Below, in pieces: positions 1-8,348 of a stretch of DNA of 58,414 nucleotides; the stretch's first letter is position 1; every line of letters starts with the position of its first letter. The stretch lies in contig NZ_JAFG01000017.1 of NCBI RefSeq assembly GCF_000519305.1, positions 1 through 58,414 of the forward strand, given 5' to 3'. Below the pieces are notes generated by a model. It was not told the DNA's origin and made no database searches. It was given only the letters and a program-made list of their open reading frames with translations. Both the position numbers and the translations under genes were made by a program. The DNA is from Mesorhizobium ciceri WSM4083. Its GTDB lineage: Bacteria; Pseudomonadota; Alphaproteobacteria; Rhizobiales; Rhizobiaceae.

Positions 1-191
1 CTATCTACCGCCGCCGCAAGGAGACCGTCGAGCGCTCCTTCGCCGACGCCAAGCAACTGCATGGTCACCGCTATGCGCGGTTCCGAAGTCTCACCAAGGT
101 CGCCTGCCAGTGCCTGCTCGCCGCCGCCGCACAAAACATCAAGAAGATCGCCCTTTGCCTGTGCCCGAAGCCCAAGTCGGCCCGCACATGA
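1..191 (+). mobile_element. IS1182-family transposase, C-terminal fragment
   Basis: The open frame from base 3 ends at TGA 189-191 and gives about 62 residues. It contains the run RRRKETVERSFADAKQLHG and then a QNIKK segment. This matches the C-terminal end of DDE transposases of the IS1182 group, where the E of the ERSFADAK motif belongs to the catalytic triad. The rest of the gene and the left end of the element lie outside the window. No right-end inverted repeat can be assigned without the left end. It is unknown whether the element is intact. Confidence 0.8.
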
Positions 192-257
192 GGCCCAACG
201 CCTCCTGTCAAAATCCCCTGACACAAACAGTCCAAGACACTTCAATCACATAACAAA

Positions 258-284
258 AAACCCCGCCGAAAATCGACGGGGTTT
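258..284 (-). terminator. Rho-independent terminator facing the PRC-barrel gene
   Basis: Stem AAACCCCG (258-265) pairs with CGGGGTTT (277-284). Read on the minus strand it is followed by TTTTTTGTTA. It therefore fits the end of the minus-strand transcript that finishes at 337. Confidence 0.7.
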
Positions 285-299
285 GTCAGCAGTCTGAAG

Positions 300-325
300 G
301 GCCCCGTCGAAACGGGGCCATTTTT
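300..325 (+). terminator. Rho-independent terminator after the transposase
   Basis: Stem GGCCCCG (300-306) pairs with CGGGGCC (313-319), loop TCGAAA, followed by ATTTTTGTTTT on the plus strand. Together with the hairpin at 258-284 it insulates the insertion sequence and the chromosomal genes from each other. Confidence 0.75.
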
Positions 326-336
326 GTTTTCGGCCG

Positions 337-702
337 TCAGTGCCAGTAAGGCGTGACTTTGTAGTATTCGTAGGATGCGTCGCGAGCGGTCTCGCCATCC
401 GCGTCGGTCAGTTCGTTGATCGAATAGGCGGGTGCCGCCTTCAACTGCTCCTTGGAGAACGGCACGACATAGCCGCCCATGTCCTCATCATAGTCGAGGC
501 TGGCCCACGGAATGGCGTGATATTTCTCGCCGATACCGAGGAAGCCGCCAAAACCGATCACCGCGAACATGATGCCGTTCGCCGTCTTGTCGAGCATCAC
601 ATCCTCGATGCTGCCAATGCTCGTGCCTTCGGTGTTGTAGACCGATGTGCCGATCACCCGCGAAGCGGCAATGGCTTGGGTGTGGCCTGTCTGGGTTGTC
701 AT
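337..702 (-). CDS. PRC-barrel domain protein
   Basis: The 121-residue product has a PRC-barrel core (about residues 10-80: IGTSVYNTEGTSIGSIEDV, then a KYHAIPW strand). This fold is found in RimM, in photosynthetic reaction centre H subunits and in many small stress-associated rhizobial proteins. The start is the ATG at 702. GAGGAG lies 7 bases upstream of it, whereas the in-frame ATG two codons earlier is only one base from that site. No signal peptide or membrane segment is seen. A binding or structural role is likely but the ligand is unknown. Confidence 0.8.
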   Translation of the reverse strand: MTTQTGHTQAIAASRVIGTSVYNTEGTSIGSIEDVMLDKTANGIMFAVIGFGGFLGIGEKYHAIPWASLDYDEDMGGYVVPFSKEQLKAAPAYSINELTDADGETARDASYEYYKVTPYWH

Positions 703-786
703 GATCATGCTCCTCACTGTCGTTGAACCATACTTGGACAATGAGGGGCGCAGGCGAAGGTTCCCGACTTTTTCGGCGTCGACCGA

Positions 787-990
787 TCACTCCGCGAGGA
801 TGAAGGTGACCTTCATATTGACGCGATAAGCGACAATCTTGCCGTCTTGAACGACGATCTTCTGGTCCTGGATCCAGGCGCCCTCGACGTTCTTCAGGGT
901 TTTGGATGCGCGCGCAATTCCCTGTTCGATGGCGTCCTGAAAGCTCTTCTTCGACGACGATGTGATTTCGGTGACGCGGGCGACAGACAT
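787..990 (-). CDS. Dodecin family flavoprotein
   Basis: The 67-residue product has the dodecin pattern: VARVTEITSSSKKSFQDAI at the N-terminus, then a central GAWIQDQKI strand whose Trp is the flavin-stacking position in the family, then a third strand YRVNMKVTF. Dodecins form hollow dodecamers that bind riboflavin, FMN or coenzyme A and are thought to buffer free flavin. Length is normal. AGGAGGA lies close before the ATG. It lies 95 bases downstream of kdsA on the same strand and could be co-transcribed. Confidence 0.9.
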   Translation of the reverse strand: MSVARVTEITSSSKKSFQDAIEQGIARASKTLKNVEGAWIQDQKIVVQDGKIVAYRVNMKVTFILAE

Positions 991-1085
991 GGCTTCCTCC
1001 TGCCAAAACGCTCATTTGCCGGTCGAGCGTACAGGCGGCTTGCGCCTTCCACAAGCATCGGCGGTCGACAGAGGATATGTCCGGC

Positions 1086-1946
1086 CTAGAGACCCTTGGC
1101 GATGCGGTCGAATGCCATCAGCCGCTCGAGCAGGGCGGGCATGTCCTTCAGCGGCAGCATGTTCGGGCCATCCGAAGAGGTCGAGTTGTCAGGATCCTGG
1201 TGGGTCTCGATGAACACGCCGGCAACGCCGACAGCGACGGCCGCGCGCGCCAGCGTCTCGACAAAGCGGCGCTCGCCCCCCGAGGAGCCCCCCTGCCCGC
1301 CCGGCTGCTGCACCGAATGGGTAGCGTCGAAGATCACCGGAGCGCCGATCTCGGCCATGATGGGAAGAGCGCGCATGTCGGAGACCAGCGTGTTGTAGCC
1401 GAAGGACGCGCCGCGCTCGGTGGTCAGCACATTGGCATTGCCGGAGCCGGTGATCTTGGCAACGACGTTCTTCATGTCCCAGGGAGCGAGGAACTGCCCC
1501 TTCTTCACGTTGATCACCTTGCCGGTTTTCGCCGCGGCGACCAGCATGTCGGTCTGGCGCGACAGGAAAGCCGGAATCTGCAGGACATCGACATGCGGCG
1601 CGACGATGGCGCACTGCTCCTCGGTGTGGACATCGGTCAGCACCGGGAGCGAAAATTCCTTGCGCAGTTCGTCGAAGACGGGAAGTGCCGCGTCCATGCC
1701 GGCACCGCGCGTCGCCGACAGCGAGGTGCGGTTGGCCTTGTCGTAGCTGGTCTTGTAGACAAGGCCTATGCCGAGCCTGCCGGTCAGTTCCTTCAGCGCG
1801 CCGGCCATGTCGAAAGCGTGCTGGCGCGATTCAAACTGGCACGGGCCGGCGATCAGGGACAAAGCCGCCCTGTTGTCGAAGACGACATTGCCGACGGTTA
1901 CAGACGAATTGGGCGCCATCGAATTGGACGCTTGCGGCTTGCTCAT
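1086..1946 (-). CDS. kdsA: 2-dehydro-3-deoxyphosphooctonate aldolase (KDO-8-P synthase)
   Basis: KdsA condenses phosphoenolpyruvate with arabinose-5-phosphate to give KDO-8-phosphate, the precursor of the lipopolysaccharide inner-core sugar KDO. The 286-residue TIM-barrel protein has the PEP-binding IAGPCQFES segment (residues 32-40), KTSYDKANR, TDVH, and the late EIGAPVIFDATHSVQ motif. Cys36 in GPC marks the metal-dependent class II enzymes; the E. coli class I enzyme has Asn there. Its ATG overlaps the stop of the upstream gene as ATGA (1943-1946), which implies translational coupling. Confidence 0.97.
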   Translation of the reverse strand: MSKPQASNSMAPNSSVTVGNVVFDNRAALSLIAGPCQFESRQHAFDMAGALKELTGRLGIGLVYKTSYDKANRTSLSATRGAGMDAALPVFDELRKEFSLPVLTDVHTEEQCAIVAPHVDVLQIPAFLSRQTDMLVAAAKTGKVINVKKGQFLAPWDMKNVVAKITGSGNANVLTTERGASFGYNTLVSDMRALPIMAEIGAPVIFDATHSVQQPGGQGGSSGGERRFVETLARAAVAVGVAGVFIETHQDPDNSTSSDGPNMLPLKDMPALLERLMAFDRIAKGL

Positions 1947-2830
1947 GGGATCTCCCGGAAGATGAAAGCCGCGCCCTGTCCGGGTGCGGACCGCACGACG
2001 ATATCATTGCCCGCTATATCGTGTTGGACGGAATTGGCTGCAAGCAGCCTCGATGTCACATCGGCGTTCCGAACCGAAAAGACCACCGCTGCGAAGCGCA
2101 GATCTGTCGGCGAGCCGGCCGGCAGGCCAAAGCGCGCGGTGAAAGCCACGCGGTCAAGCACGCTCAAATCTGCATTCGGCAAGGGAAACATGCCGCCCTG
2201 CCTGTCGGCGGCCGCATCATCCACCGCCACGGAAATCAGCCCATGCTGCTTTCCAGGCGCATCGCTGACCGCCAAGATCTCGACAATTCCGGTCGCGCCG
2301 TTGGCGTGGGCCTGCAAAGCCGTGCGGTCGACATCAGGCGCGTTGACGCGCTCGCAGGCAAACAGGAAGGCGTCCGTGGCTTCGGCTCCGGCCGCGAAGG
2401 CAAGCTTGAACGAAGCGATGTCGCTTTTGCCGGCCGGGTCGGTGAAGGCGCGCGAAAAACCCAGCATGTCTCCCGCCGAGACGCCGGCATCGACATAGCG
2501 TGCATGGTCGGCATCGGCATTGCCCGTACCTAGAACAATGGCGGAAAATCCCTCGTCGCCCTTGCTGTCGCGATAGGCGCGATCACGCGTGACGAAGACA
2601 TTGCCGTCCGCGATAGCCTTTGCCGCCACCTGTTCGTCGCCGACCGCCAGCGGTTCGAGATACGTACCGTCGGCCAGGAAAACACAGCAGTTTTCCGTTC
2701 CGAAGGGATGGATGCCGGTCGGGGCCACGACGAAGCCAAGCGCGGCGAGCCGAGCTCGCGCCACCTCAAGGCTCTGCGTCGGCAGCACCATGTGATCGAG
2801 CGGATGAGTGCCAGTGGTGGTTCGGGTCAT
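1943..2830 (-). CDS. VOC / glyoxalase-like domain protein
   Basis: The 295-residue protein starts PLDHMVLPTQSLEVARARLAALGF and continues GTENCCVFLADGTYLE, the pattern of the Glyoxalase_3 type of the vicinal oxygen chelate superfamily. A second, weaker half follows (KQHGLISVAVDD). Candidate metal ligands are the His of PLDH and the Glu of YLEP. The substrate is unknown. The ATG at 2830 is preferred over a TTG nine codons earlier because the conserved domain begins just after it. The gene is coupled to kdsA by a 4-base overlap, which suggests shared expression but does not prove a role in KDO synthesis. Confidence 0.8.
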   Translation of the reverse strand: MTRTTTGTHPLDHMVLPTQSLEVARARLAALGFVVAPTGIHPFGTENCCVFLADGTYLEPLAVGDEQVAAKAIADGNVFVTRDRAYRDSKGDEGFSAIVLGTGNADADHARYVDAGVSAGDMLGFSRAFTDPAGKSDIASFKLAFAAGAEATDAFLFACERVNAPDVDRTALQAHANGATGIVEILAVSDAPGKQHGLISVAVDDAAADRQGGMFPLPNADLSVLDRVAFTARFGLPAGSPTDLRFAAVVFSVRNADVTSRLLAANSVQHDIAGNDIVVRSAPGQGAAFIFREIP

Positions 2831-2947
2831 GCAGCCGGGATGTGCATCATTCCGCAAATCGGTTCAAGACTTGATCGCAATCCCGGCCAGTTCGCCCCCG
2901 CCAGCCACCGGACGTCGAAAAAGGCACCAGTTGGGAAGAGGCCTCGA

Positions 2948-3238
2948 TCAGCTTCCGGCAACGACATCGGCGGAATAGCGCAGCTCGCGCAGCGGTTTGA
3001 CCTTGCTGGTGGTCTGCGCGTAGAGCGGGTGCGCCTTGTAGGCGGCCAGCGCGGCGTCATCGGCGAATTCCGCATAGACCACCACGTCGACCTCATCCGA
3101 CAGCGGATCCACCTTGGTGTTGAGCGTGACCTCGAAGAGGCTGGAATGAGGAATGTCGCCGAGCGCCAGCAAGCCGGTGCGCACAGCCTCGACATCCTCT
3201 TTTCGCCGCGCGCTGAAGAAAACGATATGCCGGATCAA
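2948..3238 (-). CDS. Dabb family (stress-responsive A/B barrel) protein, TTG start
   Basis: The 96-residue product begins L/M-IRHIVFFSARRKED, the usual opening of dimeric alpha/beta barrel (Dabb, PF07876) proteins, and ends in a typical KVKPLRELRYSADV strand. I place the start at TTG 3236-3238. GAGGAGG sits just upstream, and family members normally start a residue or two before the first strand. An in-frame start at 3304 would add 22 residues unlike the family. The function is unknown; relatives include plant heat-stable proteins and polyketide cyclases. Confidence 0.8.
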   Translation of the reverse strand: MIRHIVFFSARRKEDVEAVRTGLLALGDIPHSSLFEVTLNTKVDPLSDEVDVVVYAEFADDAALAAYKAHPLYAQTTSKVKPLRELRYSADVVAGS

Positions 3239-3330
3239 CCCTGCCTCCTCGATCGAAAATGCCGGGGTCTTTTGTGACGGCAGGACGTTGGCGTCAATCG
3301 ACAAGGATGTCGCGGCTGCAGCCGCCGGAG

Positions 3331-3465
3331 CTAAACCTTGCCGGTGGCATATCGCACAATGCGGCTAAGTTCTCTCACGGTGGTGTCGAGATACCGGCCC
3401 TGATTGTACATGCCGTCCCAGATCAGCAAAAACGCGATGGCGGCAATGACGATTACATAACGCAT
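3331..3465 (-). CDS. Small single-pass membrane protein
   Basis: From ATG 3465 the frame encodes 44 residues: one hydrophobic helix (YVIVIAAIAFLLIW) followed by a short polar tail (MYNQGRYLDTTVRELSR). The longer frame, starting at 3642, adds a charged stretch of no recognisable character and is probably not translated. The ribosome site is weak. Its likely partner is unknown. Small proteins of this form recur in rhizobial genomes as I recall them, so I keep it as probable rather than certain. Confidence 0.55.
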   Translation of the reverse strand: MRYVIVIAAIAFLLIWDGMYNQGRYLDTTVRELSRIVRYATGKV

Positions 3466-3811
3466 GGCTAAATCTATCGCACGAGCAATTCTGCGGCCAT
3501 AGGCGTTTTTTGCGCGCTCGGCCTTTGCTGTGCAAAAAGGCGGATTCTCGCTGGCGCGAGCAATCCGCGTGGCACAGCCCCGCTTGCGGCCTGCCTCTTG
3601 AAGTTTCCCCGCATGACGTGGAAGATTGTCGCAGGGATTCACTGGGAAGCGCTGAAGCTCTGGTAAAGGAGCGCGTGTTTCATTCGAGCCCGCCCGTCAC
3701 TGAGCCGGTCAGCGCCCGGGATCGGCAACGGCGTTCGAACCTGGCGAATGGTCCAAGAGAACCGTGGCTCGGCAATCTGCCCCGACACCGCGGAAATCCA
3801 GGGGGCATGAG
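3466..3811. other. Intergenic region without a recognised gene
   Basis: This 346-base stretch lies between the small membrane protein (minus) and the cfa-like gene (plus), so it should hold divergent promoters. Open frames crossing it have no recognisable product. I see no terminator, riboswitch or clear -35/-10 pair. Confidence 0.5.
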
Positions 3812-5068
3812 ATGGCACAAAAGGAACTTTTTGGCGCAGCATTGAGCGACGCGGTCAGGCTCGATGAGTTCAATTTCGCCGAGATCGTCAAAGGTCTGCC
3901 GGCGAAAGCGCGCATGGTGCTGTCGGCGGCGATGAACCTGCCGCGCGGTTCGCTCAAGGTGAGGTTGCCGGACGGCCGCGCCGTCCTCGTCGGCGGCAAG
4001 GGACCTGGCCCGGATGCCGAACTGGTGCTGAAGAATTGGCGTTTGCCCGGCCGCGCCTTTTCCGGCGGCACGATCGGCGTAGCCGAATCCTACATGGACG
4101 GCGATTGGGAAAGCCCTGATGTGACCAGCTTCCTTGAGCTGTTCGTCATCAATTCGGTCATTGGCGAGCGTATCGCGGGCGGCACCAGCTGGCTGATCAA
4201 CACCGTCCAGCGCATCCGCCACTGGTTCAACCAGAACACGCGCACCGGCTCGAAGCGCAACATCTCGGCGCATTACGACCTCGGCAACGCTTTTTACAAA
4301 CAATGGCTCGATCCGAGCATGACCTATTCCTCGGCGCTCTACACGACCGGCGCCAACGACCTGGAAAGCGCCCAAGCCGCCAAATACCGCGCTCTGGCGA
4401 AAGACACAGGGATTGGTCCGAAGGACCATGTGCTGGAAATCGGCTGCGGCTGGGGCGGCTTCGCCGAATTCGCGGCGCGCGAGATCGGCTGCCGCGTCAC
4501 CGGGCTGACGATCAGCCGCGAGCAGCACGATTTTGCAACGGCTCGCATCGCCAAGGCCGGGCTTGCCGACAAGGTCGACATCAAGCTGCAGGACTATCGC
4601 GACGAAACCGGCACCTATGACCGCATCGCCTCGATCGAGATGTTCGAGGCGGTCGGCGAGAAATACTGGCCGGTGTTTTTCGGCAAGATGAAGGCCTGCC
4701 TGAGGCCCGGCGGCACCGCCGGCCTGCAGATCATCACCATCAACGAAGCCGCCTACGACACCTATCGCGCAAGGCCGGATTTCATCCAGCGCTACGTCTT
4801 CCCGGGCGGCATGCTGCCGACACCGTCGATCCTGAAGGCACTGGGCAAGGATCATGGCCTTGCCCATCTGCGCGAGCGCGTGTTTCCGGACGACTACGCG
4901 CGCACGCTTGCCGAGTGGCGCCACCGGTTCTGGGCGTCATGGGAAAAGATCGTCCCGCTCGGCTTCGACGATCGCTTCAAGAAGCTCTGGGAGTTCTACC
5001 TGCACTATTGCGAGGCCGGATTCCGCGCCAGCTACATCGACGTGCGCCAGGTGGTCTACAAGGCGTAA
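3812..5068 (+). CDS. Cyclopropane-fatty-acyl-phospholipid synthase family methyltransferase
   Basis: The 418-residue protein has a CFA-synthase N-terminal domain, then SAHYDLGNAFYKQWLD and MTYSSALY, a SAM-binding motif VLEIGCGWGGFAEFAA, and IASIEMFEAVGEKYW, all typical of CFA synthases. Such enzymes transfer a methylene from S-adenosylmethionine to unsaturated acyl chains of membrane phospholipids. Related enzymes methylate other lipids, so the exact product is inferred. The start at 3812 is chosen because the upstream 16 residues lack family similarity and a G-rich site precedes this ATG. The gene stands alone between a divergent and a same-strand neighbour. Confidence 0.88.
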   Translation: MAQKELFGAALSDAVRLDEFNFAEIVKGLPAKARMVLSAAMNLPRGSLKVRLPDGRAVLVGGKGPGPDAELVLKNWRLPGRAFSGGTIGVAESYMDGDWESPDVTSFLELFVINSVIGERIAGGTSWLINTVQRIRHWFNQNTRTGSKRNISAHYDLGNAFYKQWLDPSMTYSSALYTTGANDLESAQAAKYRALAKDTGIGPKDHVLEIGCGWGGFAEFAAREIGCRVTGLTISREQHDFATARIAKAGLADKVDIKLQDYRDETGTYDRIASIEMFEAVGEKYWPVFFGKMKACLRPGGTAGLQIITINEAAYDTYRARPDFIQRYVFPGGMLPTPSILKALGKDHGLAHLRERVFPDDYARTLAEWRHRFWASWEKIVPLGFDDRFKKLWEFYLHYCEAGFRASYIDVRQVVYKA

Positions 5069-5189
5069 GCCGACATGCTCTTGAACAGGTTATGTCGAGC
5101 ATGATCTCGACATCGCCGCGTCGTCGCCGTCAAAAAGTCCGATCGCAAAGCAGGATGCCGCGCAGGACGGTCGAATCGGAAATCACCTG

Positions 5190-6188
5190 ATGCGCAGACG
5201 GACGATCTTCTTCGGCGTCATTGTTGTCGCTGCGGTGGGCATCTGGCTTAACAACACCTCCCTGTTGTCAAGCCGCCCCGCCGGCAAGCCGGAAGTGCTT
5301 GCCCATCGCGGCCTTGCCCAAGACTACGCGCGTGAAGGAATGACAGGACAGACTTGTACGGCCAGTCGCATGTTGCCGCCGCGCCATGGCTACATCGAAA
5401 ACACAATTCCCTCGATGGAAGCCGCCTTCGCGCTGGGCGCGAACGCGCTCGAACTGGATGTTCACCCGACGACGGACGGCAAGTTTGCCGTCTTCCATGA
5501 CTGGACGCTGGATTGCCGCACGGAAGGGAAGGGAGAAACGCGCAGCCATTCCATGGCCGAGTTGAAGACCCTCGATGTCGGCTATGGCTATACGGCGGAT
5601 AGCGGCAAGACCTTTCCATTCCGCGGCAAGGGTATCGGCATGATGCCATCGCTGGATGAGGTTCTGACGCACTTCCCGGCTCGCCGCTTCAACATCAACG
5701 TCAAGAGCAACGATCCGGGCGAAGGCGAAAAGCTGGCCGCATGGCTTGCCACGCTGGCACCAGCCGAGCGCGGTTATCTCTCGGTCTATGGCGGCGACAA
5801 GCCGATTGCCGCGGTCAAGGCTGCGCTGCCGGACATGCATACGTTAAGCCGCGCATCACTGACGCAATGCATCCTGCGCTATGCCGCGATTGGCTGGAGC
5901 GGCTACGTTCCAGATTCCTGCCGCAAAGGCACTCTGCTCATCCCCGTCAACATCGCGAAATGGATGTGGGGTTGGCCGAACCGGTTTCTCGATCGCATGC
6001 AAGGCGTCGACAGCCGCGTCTACCTGCTCGGCCCCTATTCCGGTGGCGGCTTTTCGCAAGGGCTCGACGATCCCGAACTGATCAAGCAACTGCCGGACGG
6101 CTATTCCGGCGGCATTTCCACGGATGCGCTGGATCTCGTCATGCCTGACATCAAGCAACGTTTCGGGTCGGATCAATCCACGCCGTAG
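5190..6188 (+). CDS. Glycerophosphodiester phosphodiesterase family protein, membrane-anchored
   Basis: The 332-residue product starts with an uncleaved-looking signal or anchor helix (FFGVIVVAAVGIWL) and then the GDPD fold: LAHRG with His39, ENT with Glu70, ELDVH with Glu88 and Asp90, and FHD with His103. These are the metal- and acid-base positions of glycerophosphodiesterases, which release glycerol-3-phosphate from deacylated phospholipids. The position outside the inner membrane is inferred from the N-terminal helix. An inserted segment between HRG and ENT (about 25 residues, one Cys) is longer than usual. Confidence 0.85.
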   Translation: MRRRTIFFGVIVVAAVGIWLNNTSLLSSRPAGKPEVLAHRGLAQDYAREGMTGQTCTASRMLPPRHGYIENTIPSMEAAFALGANALELDVHPTTDGKFAVFHDWTLDCRTEGKGETRSHSMAELKTLDVGYGYTADSGKTFPFRGKGIGMMPSLDEVLTHFPARRFNINVKSNDPGEGEKLAAWLATLAPAERGYLSVYGGDKPIAAVKAALPDMHTLSRASLTQCILRYAAIGWSGYVPDSCRKGTLLIPVNIAKWMWGWPNRFLDRMQGVDSRVYLLGPYSGGGFSQGLDDPELIKQLPDGYSGGISTDALDLVMPDIKQRFGSDQSTP

Positions 6189-6221
6189 GGGGTTGCATCG
6201 AGCCGACCCATAAACCACCCT

Positions 6222-8201
6222 TCAAAGCAGGATGCGGTATTTCGCGAAGCCTGCCTCGCCCTCGCCTGCCGGCTCGATCTTCAGCGATTTCACCTGCGCG
6301 ATGAAATCCTTCGCCTTGGCACCGGTTTCGAACACGGCGCTGGTTCCAGGCAGCGGCGCGAACGACCAGTTGTCGTCCGCCGACGGGTTGATTGTACCCT
6401 CGCTGACGATGTAGCGGACGATGACATCGCGATTGGTGTCCGGCGCCTCGTAGATGATCTTCGAGGCATTGATGTCAGGAAAATTTCCGCCGCCACCGGC
6501 CCGGTAGTTGTTGGTCGCGACGACGAATTTCTGTTTGGGATCAATCGGTTTTCCATCGAAACTCAGGTCGACGATGCGGTTGGCGCCAGCGTTGGCCAGC
6601 CCGCCCTTGGCATCGTATTTCGGCGGCTGCGACAGGTCGATCTTGTAGGTGACGCCGTCGATGACGTCGAAATTGTAGGACGGAAAATCGGTGTTGATGA
6701 GGGCCTGGTCGGCCTTATCAGGCTCGATCCGGTTGAAGATGCCGGCTGACATTTCCAGCCACTCCTTGACCTGCGCACCGGTGATCTCCACCGCCCGCAC
6801 CGTGTTGGGATAGAGATAGAGGTCGGCAACGTTCTTGATGGCGATGTCGCCGGCCGGCACGTCGGTATAATAGTCGGCGCCGTTGCGCCCACCGGCCTTG
6901 AACGGAGCGGCCGCCGACAGCAGCGGCACATCCTTCCATTGCGTGTTCCTGAGAATGTCTTTGAGGTACCAGGTCTGCGCCTGGCTGACGACCTGCACCG
7001 ACGGGTCGTCGGCGACCAGCGCGAAATAGGAATAGAGCGGCGCGGAGGTCTTGCCGACGGGACGCCGCACATAGGCCAGCGTCGCCTGGTGGTCCTGTTC
7101 GAGGGCCGCGATGATGCGCTTGTCGTCCGGGACAGTCGGTTTGTTCTTGTTGTCGACGCGTTCGAAGATCGGCCGCGCCTCGGAAGTGGCTGAAACCACC
7201 TTCCATTTCGACCCGTCACGTTCCAGCATCAGGTCGATCAGCCCCATATGCGAGCCCCAGAAACCGCCCATGACGGCGGGTTTGCCCTGCAGCGTGCCTT
7301 TCTGCGTATCGACGCCGTCGAGCGACTGGAAATCCTTCTTGCCGGGAAACACCAGATGCTGGTGACCGGTGAACACCGCGTCGATGCCGTCGACACCGGC
7401 GACGAAGAACGAGGCGTTCTCCATCATGTCGCCCTGCTTCACGTCGATGCCGGAATGCGACAGCGCAATGACGATGTCGGCGCCCTCCTCCTTCATCTGC
7501 GGCACCCAGGCCTTGGCCGCCTCGACGATGTCGCGCGTCTTGACGTTGCCTTCGAGGTTCTTGAGATCCCAGACCATGATCTGCGGCGGCACGAAGCCGA
7601 TGATGCCGACCCTGATCGGCTGCTCGGCGCCCGAACCGTCCTTGATCTTCTTGTCGAGGATGACATAGGGCTTGAGGTAGAGCTTGTCGTCGCGCGGGTT
7701 CGCGGCAAGCTCGGTGCCGCGGATCAAATTGGCGCAGACGAAGGGAAAATTGGCACCGGCGAGCACCTTGTCCAGGAAAGACAGGCCGTAGTTGAACTCG
7801 TGGTTGCCCAGCGTCGAGCACTCGTAGCCGAGCAGGTTCATACCCTTCATGATCGGATGCACGTCGCCGTCCTTCAGGCCCTTCTCATAGGCGATGTAGT
7901 CGCCCATCGGATTGCCCTGCAGCAGGTCGCCATTGTCGATCAGCATCGAATTCACGGCTTCCTTGCGCACAGCATCGATGAGAGACGCCGTGCGCGACAG
8001 GCCCAGCGTGTCGTTCGCTTTGTCGGCGTAGTAATCGTAAGGCAGCACGTTCACATGGATGTCGGTGGTCTCCATGATCCGGAGATGCGCCTGGTTGGCT
8101 TGAGCCCTGGCTGAGAACGGATGCAGCATGATCAGCGCCCCTGTGGCGGCGGCGCCCGCAAGGAGACCACGGCGGGAGACGGGATGGAGCAGTTGCGACA
8201 T
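6222..8201 (-). CDS. cpdB: 2',3'-cyclic-nucleotide 2'-phosphodiesterase / 3'-nucleotidase
   Basis: The 659-residue periplasmic enzyme begins with a twin-arginine signal (SRRGLLAG, hydrophobic stretch, SARAQA cleavage). A metallophosphatase domain follows (ETTDIHVN, DNGDLLQGNP, LGNHEFNYG, ALSHSGID, FTGHQH) and then a 5'-nucleotidase C-terminal domain (FVVATNNYRAGGGGNFP). CpdB hydrolyses 2',3'-cyclic nucleotides and 3'-nucleotides, scavenging phosphate and nucleosides. The ATG at 8201 has AAGGAG upstream; an open frame 24 codons longer lacks one. The gene is convergent with the GDPD gene, and both could serve organophosphate scavenging. Confidence 0.93.
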   Translation of the reverse strand: MSQLLHPVSRRGLLAGAAATGALIMLHPFSARAQANQAHLRIMETTDIHVNVLPYDYYADKANDTLGLSRTASLIDAVRKEAVNSMLIDNGDLLQGNPMGDYIAYEKGLKDGDVHPIMKGMNLLGYECSTLGNHEFNYGLSFLDKVLAGANFPFVCANLIRGTELAANPRDDKLYLKPYVILDKKIKDGSGAEQPIRVGIIGFVPPQIMVWDLKNLEGNVKTRDIVEAAKAWVPQMKEEGADIVIALSHSGIDVKQGDMMENASFFVAGVDGIDAVFTGHQHLVFPGKKDFQSLDGVDTQKGTLQGKPAVMGGFWGSHMGLIDLMLERDGSKWKVVSATSEARPIFERVDNKNKPTVPDDKRIIAALEQDHQATLAYVRRPVGKTSAPLYSYFALVADDPSVQVVSQAQTWYLKDILRNTQWKDVPLLSAAAPFKAGGRNGADYYTDVPAGDIAIKNVADLYLYPNTVRAVEITGAQVKEWLEMSAGIFNRIEPDKADQALINTDFPSYNFDVIDGVTYKIDLSQPPKYDAKGGLANAGANRIVDLSFDGKPIDPKQKFVVATNNYRAGGGGNFPDINASKIIYEAPDTNRDVIVRYIVSEGTINPSADDNWSFAPLPGTSAVFETGAKAKDFIAQVKSLKIEPAGEGEAGFAKYRILL

Positions 8202-8348
8202 GTTTTCTCCTTCGACAAGCTTACATGCCCTGCCCCGAAAGCGAACTTCGCTCTGAAACCCGCTTGAGTCCATTCAACAAGTCGCGCGCATGAAGCCGCC
8301 ACTCGATCAGCGACAGGTGACGTGCCGATGAACGATCCGGTGAAGAAA

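Noticed and set aside
1077..2498. A 473-codon open frame on the plus strand opposite kdsA and the VOC gene
   Set aside because: It is antisense to two clear genes and has no recognisable domain; such frames are common in GC-rich DNA.
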